From Paralichthys olivaceus (lineage: Eukaryota > Chordata > Actinopteri > Pleuronectiformes > Paralichthyidae), in NCBI RefSeq assembly GCF_024713975.1, contig NC_091112.1:6572501-6636500 (forward strand): DNA of 64,000 bases, read 5' to 3'. The position numbers and the translations under genes are program-made. Under the pieces are notes generated by a model. It was not told the DNA's origin and ran no database searches. It saw nothing but the letters and a program-made list of their open reading frames with translations. This document shows positions 14,501 through 23,900 of the stretch, piece by piece; position 1 is the first letter of the stretch, and the number at the start of each line of letters is the position of its first letter.

Positions 14501-14656
14501 TCTGTCTGCTGCTCATGCTTTCAGTAAATGTCCAAATACACCTCATAACATTAACTTTTTATTTTTTATCCCCCTCTGTGCAGTAAACCCCTCACACCAA
14601 CAACACAGACCAACAAAGCCCTGCCATTCATCAAAGTCATTGAGATCAAGTCCTGA
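354..14656 (+). CDS. tuft1: Tuftelin 1, coiled-coil protein, 12 coding exons
   Basis: Tuftelin is an acidic coiled-coil protein first known from enamel and also expressed widely in soft tissue. Proposed exons: 354-410, 10000-10068, 10180-10278, 10394-10468, 10669-10734, 11121-11210, 11989-12099, 12791-13014, 13350-13455, 13719-13802, 14390-14484, 14584-14656. All are flanked by AG/GT and phases join without a stop, giving 382 residues against about 390 in mammals. Diagnostic segments seen are RLRLTLQ in exon 2, IHHLDDML and QQRKVRHMIEQ in exon 9, and LQNSRTVIQ in exon 10. Residues about 153-340 are heptad-rich and should form the coiled coil; the tail ends FIKVIEIKS. Exon 1 (19 residues from MSGAVKQ) is the weak point: it is chosen for its ATG, its phase-0 donor GTGAGT and the resulting total length, but it lies 9.6 kb upstream. 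Exons 2-12 are secure. The reading of the family is from memory of mammalian tuftelin. Confidence 0.87.
2262..2497. repeat. Degenerate fish interspersed repeat
   Basis: The segment begins near CAGCCATCTTGCGGAGTC. It continues through a 'tcaatcatgacatcaaataa' stretch and 'accaacatggaagaagtggg', and ends with 'ctgcagtcagccaccaggg' and 'aatcaagacactggttt'. I recognise this order of blocks as a widespread teleost repeat, from memory and without a database check. It is non-coding and lies in tuft1 intron 1. The exact ends are uncertain. Confidence 0.5.
3224..3580. mobile_element. Degenerate TTAA-flanked MITE candidate
   Basis: The left edge reads TTAAACGTACAGTGTGTAAC. The right edge, read on the opposite strand, is TTAAAGATATAATATGTAAC. 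These form an imperfect terminal inverted repeat about 25 bases long, both starting with TTAA, about 357 bases apart. No transposase frame lies between them, so this would be a non-autonomous element. The poor match between the ends means it is either old or two unrelated ends. Confidence 0.4.
11486..11516. repeat. (CA)n microsatellite
   Basis: An uninterrupted CA dinucleotide run of about 15 units in the tuft1 intron after exon 6. A second CA run lies at about 13473-13497 just after exon 9, and a short GT run at about 13687-13701 just before exon 10. All are intronic. Confidence 0.9.
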
Positions 14657-15128
14657 ATGAAGGGTCAACTAAAGGAATGATTGGAAGTTTTCAAAAAATG
14701 TAATCCATATATTCAACCACCGTCCAGTTCGCAAAAAAGGTTTGCATGAATTAAAAAAGGCAGATTAAACAGATCTCAGGTTGACGAAGCTCGATGATTG
14801 ATTCTAGGAGAGAAAATGTCTTTAAGAGCTTCCTCAGAGTCAAACTGAATCTGAACAAGTGTGAATTCAACCTGCGATCCAAACATAGGAGAAATCTTAA
14901 AAAGGAAACAACAGCAGGAGCAGAGCAACGCTGAACTTCTCGGATGATTTACTGTACATAGACACACGTCTGAGCGCTATGTCAGCGAGTCTTCAAGAGT
15001 CAGAGGCAGCAGCAGGAGTTCAAAAAAGTTCCCTGTGTTGTCAAGTTTTCAACTTTAACTTCTCTCGCACGAAGATTCTTATATAAGATGTTTCGACAGG
15101 TCAGTATAAAAGGTGGGTTTAGATTATT

Positions 15129-15190
15129 AGGGCCCGATCGCTGTGAAACAGCGGAGGACCTATTGTAATTTTAACATTATTATTGTAAAA
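15129..15190. repeat. GGGCCCGA-headed repeat fragment in tuft1 3' UTR
   Basis: The block starts AGGGCCCGATCG, then has a perfect 6-base stem (CGCTGT at 15139-15144 and ACAGCG at 15148-15153) around a 3-base loop, followed by 'gaggacctattgtaatttt'. I recognise the GGGCCCGA...hairpin...CCTATTGT layout from many fish genomes, where it marks the end of a dispersed repeat. This is from memory only. The other end is not evident. Confidence 0.45.
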
Positions 15191-15768
15191 ACAGTTATTA
15201 TATTGTTAATCTCTCTGTTACACGCATGTACAAATAGTCACGTTGAATGTTCTCAGCACTTCTTCGTCAAACAGCATCGTCGACCACAATCCTCTGCATC
15301 AGGGTTCAGGGTCACATTCCTCAGTGCTTTGCATCCCGTTGCCAATGAGCAGACATGCAGTTAGCCGTAATTTATGTTTTACTCACTCTCACGTTAGACA
15401 GGAAGAAATTAATAATATTATTTTTGACGTCTTTATTATACTTAGAAAAGAGTTAGCAGAGGCTACGTGTAGAGACAGCAGCGAGTTAGGACTTTAATAT
15501 TTATCTTTGCTGCCAAGCGCTGCCTCAGCACACTTATTATGGACCCTGTTTGTGCTACAATGTGTATTTAACAATAACTGATGAACTTACCTATCGACAA
15601 TATTATTTGTTTGTATGGACCTTGTTTCTGTGTAAAATACTTTATGCTGTAGTAGTGAATGAGAATTTTTTATAAACCAAATAACCTTTCACTGTGAACC
15701 TTGTAGATAGATACACTTAAGTTCCGACTGTCTTTTATTGTAGATGTTGTTCATTTTTATTTAAATAT

Positions 15769-15774
15769 AATAAA
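15769..15774 (+). terminator. Polyadenylation signal AATAAA for tuft1
   Basis: Canonical hexamer about 1.1 kb after the tuft1 stop codon. TTTATT copies on the same stretch (15734-15739, 15756-15761) would be signals for the opposite strand, so transcripts of the two convergent genes might overlap here. Confidence 0.55.
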
Positions 15775-15795
15775 TGGCCTGGTTTATCAAACTCA

Positions 15796-16472
15796 GTTGT
15801 GAAGTTTTCCTTGTAGCCATAACATTCTACTGCCACCTAGTGGAGATATTACAGACACTGCACATAAAGAAGTCTATTCAATGTTTGTTTTTTTTTTATC
15901 TCAAACCACAAAGTACAACCTCACATAAATACAAAAATCACACAGTATCCATTAAATACATCATAACCGTCCATATAAATATTTGACATTTCTACAAACA
16001 CAGCAAATCAAATGGTACATATGTATATTTACATTTGGACTGTTGATGAAAAATACAAGTGAATCCAGGTGATTTGTAATTGACTTTGCTGTTTCTACAA
16101 AAATGACAATGAAAATCTTGCCATGTGAGCTACAATCATGTTTGTCCTCTGAACACAAAGTAAAAGGCTTTGGTGCAACACGTGCACATCAGTGCATCAT
16201 CATAATGAGGAAAAAATCTTTTGACTTTAAGGTTTGAACAATTGTTTGACTTGGGAAATCTTTTTCTAGATAATTCCTTTAAATTATTTACTAAAATATG
16301 TATGAAAACGCACAAGTCATTTGTCATTCTGACCATCGTAGGGAGGTTTTCAAAATTTGAAAACTAGGTTTCCCAGTAGGCTGTGTCACTATTGAGCGCA
16401 CATGCTCACACACCACACCAACGTTTTCTGTCAGTACGTGACGGCAGCGTGACGGCAGCGTGTTGCAGCGTG
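15796..16472 (-). other. c1orf43 3' UTR and convergent intergenic sequence
   Basis: AT-rich non-coding sequence between the convergent tuft1 and c1orf43 genes. Most of it is probably the c1orf43 3' UTR, but I could not pick a clear minus-strand AATAAA between 15890 and 16470. The region next to the stop codon holds a CAGCGTG heptamer array (about 16443-16496). Otherwise I see nothing in it. Confidence 0.5.
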
Positions 16473-18419
16473 TCACAGCGTGCTCTCCAGCGTGTTGTAA
16501 TTGTCTTTGAAACTTTTGAGCTCCAGAAAGTGTTTGGGCCTCTTGCTGCGCTGCCCGGTTGAGGGCAGGTAGGTGACCTGGATGGTGGAGGGGGTGCTGC
16601 GGACAGGAGACCCCGTCAGGTCCTTGGCTGCCGACTGATGATGCTGGTCCAGACTGGTGGTGCTGGAATAGGCCTTCACCCTGTGGGCAGAGAGAGAAAA
16701 CACATGGAAAGGTTAACTAAATGGATACTACAGCCTGAAACTAACTTTTTTAATTTTTTGCAGCAGGTTTGAATTCTTAGCTAAGAATGTTTTACAATAA
16801 ACAACATCCATCTAAAGTTTTACATATTCCACAAATCAACGATTTTTTTTTCTCCCATCACTTGAAATTTAGTTAAAAGTTAAATCTCTTTAGGCAATTA
16901 CATGCACCACACGTTGGCCTGTCAATGTGAGCAGTGACGACCGAACACATGTTAGAACAACCTAAACAATGTCAAGTCTGGACCAGTACGACAGCACTCA
17001 CACATCAGCGAGTTCATCGAGAGCCTGCTGATATTCAAGGAACTCGGCTTCCCCGAACACCTGAAACACAGAGTGGAGGTCAAATCAGTAACATGTTGCA
17101 ACAGCTAATGAAATAACTTGAATGTACCATATTATGTTTTGCTATCTTGCAAGGGCTTAGCCAAGAATCTGCTGATTTACCAAGTGAGAGTGTAGATTCC
17201 CTCAAAAAGAGGATATGAAAAAGGTAGTTATGATGGAATGTGCTCACCCTTCCTGCTAAAAATCCCACAATGCATTTTATAGATAGAAAAATGAGCATTG
17301 ACCAACTCAAATAATGATGATGATGATAAGTTTCTGAAATCTCATAGTGTCTATTACTCGGACTGTAGTGAACGATTAACGAGTGAGTGAGTTTGAACGC
17401 AGTCACAAAAAAACATCTGGACACACCCCAGTTCCGTGGCGAGCGCTGTCGTAGCCCTCGAGCAAGCGCTCAATGAGCGAACTGTGGCTGCTCTTTATCA
17501 AGGAGTGGGAGTTGCGCAACTCTAGCAGCCAGTTCCTGAAGTTGCGTCCTGTAAACGCACTGGGACTGCAGCTTATCTCCTGCAGAGGAATTCCTGAGAT
17601 CCAAACAGGAAGGAACAAGAAGTGAAGGTTAGCAATCGTGTTACTGAAAAACAAAAATGTTTAATATATTACAACAAAGAAAGTGAGAGAGTTCAGACTT
17701 CAGATTGTTATCGAAGAAAAGGAATTTCAAGTAAGAGGATATGAGAGACGATGATTGTAATGAGCGAGTGTGAGAATAATGTGTGACGTGATGATGAGGA
17801 CAATTTATTCCTGTGGCATCGATACGTTTTTATCTCTCACCTGAGTCACGGATGGCATCCAGAGCTTTCATTCTGTACAGGTAGTTGTAGCAACCTTTGA
17901 GATACAAACAGGTTTTGGTTTTATTACACAAAATGGAGAGTGTGCAGCGCAGAGGGATTTAGACGAGGATGAGAAATGACTTACTAATCTGAAGCCCCTG
18001 CTTCAGTCTGTCATCTTCCTCTGACAGGAGACGAGGTTCGAAGCAGATCTCCTGCACTTTGGAGAGTCTGGAGTCGATCTCCTCCCTCAGACCCTGACCA
18101 GTAGAATAAAACACGCGTGACCGATGGCACCCGCAGCGGATGCTGCGTGTTTGACAGAACAAGCTTTACCTTGGGGGCATTGTGGCCGATGGGCGCGTGG
18201 GGTCCCCGCCGGGACCTCATTGCAAACCGCATGATTTGCCTCTTGACGAAGATAAACAACAACACAAACACCTGTGGACACAAAACAGACGCACGTTATC
18301 TTTACGTTAGCATCACTGCGGCAGCTAGCGACCAGAGCTGTGACTTAGCATCTTACCAGACTCCCATAGGCCATGACCAGAACAACGTTAACCCCCGACA
18401 GAGGGGGCGACTCGGCCAT
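16473..18419 (-). CDS. c1orf43: C1orf43 (NICE-3) homologue, single-pass membrane protein
   Basis: Orthologue of human C1orf43, a small membrane protein linked in the literature to Golgi and mitochondrial integrity and phagocytosis; its biochemical role is unclear. Exons (minus): 18357-18419, 18170-18271, 17985-18093, 17841-17894, 17427-17593, 17002-17060, 16473-16680. They total 762 bases, giving 253 residues, the same length as I recall for human. Residues 10-30 are a hydrophobic segment (GVNVVLVMAYGSL, then FVLLFIFV) followed by a basic KRQIMRF stretch, the signature of a signal-anchor. The tail HHQSAAKDL...IQVTYLPS...KHFLELKSFKDNYNTLESTL is near-identical to human by memory. It is convergent with tuft1 and divergent from ubap2l, as C1orf43 and UBAP2L are neighbours in human. 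The start is the first ATG of exon 1, matching the family start. Confidence 0.95.
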
Positions 18420-18790
18420 GTTTCCTGTCAGTGAGTTCACTTCATCCACAGGTCGACTAGCTCGCTAGCAAACACTCGCACCGCTGTGTTGCTCCGTTAG
18501 CCTGGAAGCTAACAGTCGGTTCATTTTGAAGATTAAAAAAAAGTCTCTGTAGCGCAGACGAGAAGCTGTTGTTCCCCCCGCGGCTTTCGAACGATTTGAT
18601 CAAAGAGAGAACTAACTACGCGGTGACTGTTCTAATGTTCCCGTTCGTCGACATCTTGCGTGAAATTGCGCAGTTTAGCTTGTGCTAGCTCCGAGAGTAA
18701 CGACAGTTGCAGCTCATTTACGACGCTCCAGCCACGTTACCGTAATAACTGTGTAGGGACCAGTCCCGTCAAACAACCTGCCTGGAGTTT
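18420..18790 (-). promoter_or_regulatory. c1orf43 5' region with GCTAGC-type word cluster
   Basis: GC-rich, CpG-containing sequence immediately upstream of the c1orf43 start codon. It includes repeated words such as CTAGCTCGCTAGC, GTTAGCC, GCTAACAG, TTTAGC and GCTAGCTCC; the 85-base first intron (18272-18356) adds GTTAGC, GCTAGC and TTAGC. This is the expected position of the c1orf43 promoter. No TATA box is obvious, as is usual for a broadly expressed gene. Confidence 0.5.
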
Positions 18791-19310
18791 ATTTTCATCC
18801 TATGTGTTGTACTCCAAATATTTAAACTAAAATCTACTCTTATCAATAATATAAATATTTAGCAATATATATTGTCACATATTTTACAAAACTGGATATA
18901 CTCAAAGTGAAGGGTAATTTCTTTAGGGATTAGGATTTTTCTTATTGGCTATAAACAGTTTATATCTAATCATCATCATTATTATATAAGACTCAGTGTT
19001 AATAACATATTTTACTATATTATTATATTAAAATATACGTAATAATTATAATTCGTATACATATGCATGATTTTTCATATGTATAAATCTTTTATGTAGC
19101 TATGACGTTTTACTGTACCGGTAGAATATTGTGAGTGTAAAAACATCCATAAATATATATATCAAGCATCCCTGTATACTTTATTCTACACATTATATTT
19201 ATTGTTATAAATACAATTATATTTATAACATACAAACTAGAGTATTCACACGATTCCTTTCTAAAAAGCCTATTTTACAGGTATTGTAATGTGCAAAATG
19301 ATTTTTTTTT
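18791..19310. other. AT-rich spacer between two divergent promoters
   Basis: About 520 bases of strongly AT-rich sequence (many ATATAT, AATATTT and TTATAA words) lie sharply between the GC-rich c1orf43 5' end and the GC-rich ubap2l 5' end. It ends in a T-run and polypyrimidine at about 19301-19320. No open frame or recognisable element is seen. Confidence 0.6.
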
Positions 19311-19379
19311 TTTCTTTCAGTCTTTCATGACCATCGGTTTCTTCGCACCTCTTTGTCTCGTGTTGTTGCAGCAGGTGGA

Positions 19380-20892
19380 ATGACTCGTGTCGATCGTGGC
19401 ACGAATCTCTGAGTCGTCCCTCTCTCTCAGCTCGCTGGTATAAATGTGTATCAGACCGTGATCACATGTTGTGGCTCCAGTTTCCTCTCAGCGCGGAGCG
19501 GAGCACGTGACGCGGCTCTCCGTGGTGTCAGAGTGGAGAAGAAACAGGTAAATTCACTGGCTCTCGCTTGTTGTGGCAGCGGGTCGGCTTCGTTGTGTTT
19601 CCTCGACTGTAGCGACACCGGCTCGGGGATAAAATCCTGTCCTACGACCTGACTCGAAGGGCGACAGCGAGACCACTCGTCGGTCGGTGGTGTAGCTGTG
19701 TTAATATTGAGCCGGGGTTTCTGGTCAGTATCGCCTGATATTTATTTTCATGTTCGGGGCCTGCGGGCCTGTTTTCAGCCTCGGTGTTTTCCGCGCCGAG
19801 ACCCCGGCCATCGTGTCACACCTGGGCCAGACCGGTCGGGACCGACGCAGAGCAGCGGTGCGGTTTATAGAGCCGCTCCTGTGCTAACGTGGCTAACCAG
19901 CTAACGTGCTGCAGCTAGTTGGGGCGACATTGGGTCGTGGAGTTAGCATGGCTAACAGGCATTAGCCGATAACTAGCAGTGACATGGGCGTTTTGGGTTT
20001 TGTTCGGCGGAACGTGGGAGCTTCGCTGCTCGCTAGCTGTCGATTAGCAAGGTAACTTATTGATAACCACGCTTAGTTGGCTAATGCTAACAGCCCAGCG
20101 ACACACAGCCAGTCAGCGCTACTTGGTTAGCCGACTAGCTAGCGGCTGTTATAGAGTTAGCCTCGTAGTCGCCATGAGGTGAAGCGGCGACAAGCGGAAG
20201 CCCACCAAGACTTGTGAGCTGGTTGCCTTCCCTTCGAGTATTAGCCAATTGGCTAGCGTTTTGGCCATGTGGCTGGCTAGTGGAGTCGATATGTCCGACG
20301 GGGCCTGGTTTTAGCCTTGTTTGTGGGCTAGCCCACACAGGGTTTTACGTAACGTATGCAAGATTAAGGAGTAGCGAGGCTCCAGTTCACTGTGGTGGAG
20401 AGAAGAGGCTGACTGGTTTCACTGTTTCTATCTCATCCTCCTTGTCTGATGCCAGATTCACTGCAGATCGCTCAGTCGTCGGCTGTTCGATCACATGTCA
20501 TTTCACAGTGTAGGTTGTGAAACAGCACTGGGGTTGTTTTGATATAGATAGTGTTGCATAATATTCTCCAGCGGTAGATAGTATAACCTATACTATGCAC
20601 TTGTGAGCGTGGTGTGCATCAACACCCCAGTGAACCGTGGCACTGTGGCTCTGCGGGTCAGTCCCTCTGCTGGCAGAGGTTCGAGACATTGGCCCAGATA
20701 TGGACTGAAAAGCACCAGACGTCTCGAAATCAAAGCTGCTGATGTCCCGTTGTTATCTCTGAGCACCCCCCACTTGGCAGTAAGCTGCCAGTCAGTTTGA
20801 GGAAGTGGTGTTCATGTGTATTGGAAGTGTGTGTGATTTAAATGGGTCACAGTCACAGGTCTGTAACGCCTCTCTCCTCTTTCTCTCCTTAG
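19380..20892 (+). promoter_or_regulatory. ubap2l promoter, non-coding exon 1 and intron 1
   Basis: A GC-rich stretch ending in GAAACAG at 19547 followed by GTAAAT is a good 5' non-coding exon; the coding exon begins after the acceptor at 20891-20892. Between them, about 19880-20330 is packed with GCTAAC, GCTAGC, TTAGCC and ATTAGCC words, roughly twenty in 450 bases. Human UBAP2L also has its ATG in a downstream exon, from memory. The exon 1 left edge is not determined. Confidence 0.55.
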
Positions 20893-20934
20893 GTGTTATT
20901 CCTTTGTAAATACTGTTATTTGTATATACTGTAA

Positions 20935-23900
20935 ATGATGACGTCCATGGGCGGGAACCGAGCCCGGGGCAGCTGGGAGCAGACACAGGGCCAGACACAG
21001 AGTCAGACACAGCACAAGCAGAGGCCTCAGGTAACCTCACCACCTGCCATGCTGCCCAGATGCAAAATGATTTTCATCAGGATAACTGTTGGCAAATCAA
21101 GAATCTCTAAATGTTCCTATTTTGGTCAAATGTTTGTACTACACAAATAAAATTGTGCCTACAACAGCTGGGGTCAGTTACAACCCTATTAAATACCCAT
21201 TTGAGAAGTTTCTTAGCTTGACTAAAGCTCAGTATGGACTACCAACAGTAACAACATATTTTGACAGTTGCAAGGCGAATCCCTGATTTTCGGCTTTAGG
21301 ATTACAGCTACTATTTAGAGTACTCATGTAGAGTCCAACAAGAAGTTAAGTGACCACTGGTGGCAGTGCGTCCAACTATGCTGACGCTAATGTAAATGCA
21401 CTGTTAAGCTGAGTCAGCCTCAAGTTGACACAGCATCTCTGAACACTGCCATGACAGAATAGCAAAGAAAAGTTTGTCAGTAGCAAACACTGCATGTGTC
21501 ATTTCTCTCGCCAAACGAATCAAAGCTTGTGCTTCGTTTTTTGTTGACACATGATGTTGGATCGTTCCCTCTTCTTGGAACAGGCCACTGCAGAGCAGAT
21601 CCGACTCGCACAGATGATTTCAGACCACAATGATGCTGACTTTGAAGAGAAGGTCAAACAGGTGAGCAGATGCACAGCCTGTTGTCCCAATTCTTCCAAA
21701 CGTAGCTTTCCTGTGTAGTTGTTCATGCTCATTTGAAAAGGGTAGAGGGGACTTATATGTTTAAGCACTGGTGCATGTAGTATTACATCAGTTGTGTCTG
21801 TATTGAGTGCACAAGCATGTTTCTGATTCATCATATTCTCAAAGAAAGAATTTAAAGATAACGTACTGTAAATGTTAACCTGTTTTTAAACTATGTTAAT
21901 GAACTATTGTAATTAAATGTAAGAATGTATGAAATGTCTATTTTTTAGCTACAAATATTTTTTAAACTTAAGACAAAATACTGATCTGCTCAAACTCAGC
22001 TCCATCATAGATTTCATTACATATCTTCATTTAAACCAGATAAGCACTTTATCTTAGTCACACGGCTTTAAATCTATCTTAAGTATCATTGTACAGAATC
22101 TGACAAAAATAATGCCTAATTTAATGATTGCATCCAAGTAAAAAAAAATTGAGCAAGAACCACTAAAAGATCCTGATGTCACCATTTGATAGGGACTTTT
22201 GCATACTTGATTATACTGTGTAAGAATTTCACAGAAATTGTAAGAGGTCATGATTTCAGTCTTTATGGGAAACAAACCCTGTGCAAAAGTGTCCTGACCA
22301 ATAACCCGAATCCCTGCTAGTAGTTGTACAGTTTTGCAGCTAACTCTGTTTTCTGAAACAAGTTTTTATGGAAATATTATACATATTTCCTACAGCGGAA
22401 GAAATTACATTTACTTTTGCATATTGCTGTATCCTGAAATATATATTTTTAAACATTCTGCATAAGAGCCCTTTGATAGATGAGATGCTTGTAGTTTCAG
22501 TAAAGGCTCATGTCTGTGTGTGATCATGCTACTCCCTCTTTTCCAGCTGATTGACATCACAGGCAAAGACCAGGACGAGTCCATGATCGCACTGCACGAT
22601 TGCAACGGGGATGTCAACAGAGCTATTAACGTGTTGCTGGAGGGTAGCCCGGACACTGTGAGTACTGGCTTTGTTTGAGGGCTTAGCACTGTGAGGGCCT
22701 GGTTCTGGAGAAATCAGGGCTACTCTGGGTTAGATAAATATATAGTAATGAACAGTTTATGTTGAGCAAGTAATGCTCCTGTGAAGATATAGAAGGGTAT
22801 GTGGACAGAGTGTTGTTTTCCTATTTCAAACCATACTTCATATAAATGTTAAAAGTTGCGCAAAGAAGTTCAGTGTAAACACACTTTCTATACTTCTCCT
22901 TACTTATACATAAACCTTTTTAATACCCAGTTGGGTTACCAGTGTCACACGGACTCCAGATCATCATAAAACCTTTAACGTGTATTATATATAAATTGTT
23001 GCACATGTAGTTGTGTATTGTATATTCATTGATTTTAGTTTTTTTTTTTACTATGTTTTTAGCAGGATATACTGTCCTGTTGTAATGGCAGCAATATACA
23101 GATACACTAGTCTTGACCTTCACCTTTTTTAATGAGTTTTTTTGGGGGGGGGGGGGGGGGTGACTCGGGACACAGTCACTAAGTGCAGAAGTACACTGAC
23201 TTAACACTGTGGTTCTGTCTTTGCTTACTTTCCTAAGGACTCTTGGGAAATGGTGGGGAAGAAGAAAGGGGTGTCGGGCCAGAAGGAGACGAGCCAAGCA
23301 GAAACCGGAGAGGAAGGAAAAGAGAACAGGGAGAAAGGAGGCGAGAAAGATGTTGCACGTCGTCGGGGTGGAGCTCCACGTAAGGGCCGTGGAGCCAGCA
23401 GGGGACGAGAGTGTGAGTGTTTACCAAAGCGTTTTATTGTGCCTTTACTTATCTTTTGTAGCATCTTTGAAAACTTAATGGGTGCATTCTACACTCAACC
23501 TCAATGCTGGATATTCATTTGGGTGGGAAACCTGCTTAATAAGTAAATCTGAGCAGAGCCTTGTGTGTGGGCGGACGATGCTTTTCTGTATAACAGGAAT
23601 GGCACTTCTAATAGAATCTGTTTGAACTTTTTAAAATTTTTGTTATATTGCTGAACAATTGGGGCCACTGACGATATAAAGTGGACCAAGAACTGACCCT
23701 TGAGGGGCTCCATGCACAATACAAACTTCATCTGATTCAAAGTTACTAACAGACAATTGTGGGATTGAGTTTTTTCTTCTGTCTGTTAGATTAAGTTAAA
23801 TCTGGTTGTGAAGAGTTGCAAAGGTTCCACAAAATTACTGAAGGAATAAAATACAGAGTCTATTAAAAACAGCAGTTTCATGACATCACCTGCATGAAAT

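Larger units (their letters stand above)
14657..15795 (+). other. tuft1 3' UTR
   Basis: Non-coding sequence from the tuft1 stop to just past an AATAAA at 15769-15774. Several in-frame stops occur in all frames. It carries an embedded repeat-like block from 15129. The convergent neighbour c1orf43 ends at 16473, so roughly 0.7 kb separates the two genes' 3' ends. Confidence 0.7.

Noticed and set aside
20214-20800. Plus-strand frames of 99 and 65 residues before the ubap2l ATG
   Set aside because: They lie in ubap2l intron 1 and have no splice signals or similarity; the GCTAGC cluster explains part of the open frame.
23640-23760. Possible LINE or DNA-transposon protein fragment ('accaagaactgacccttgag' region)
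   Set aside because: The phrase is reminiscent of dispersed fish repeats, but I could not support a boundary or a conserved protein motif.
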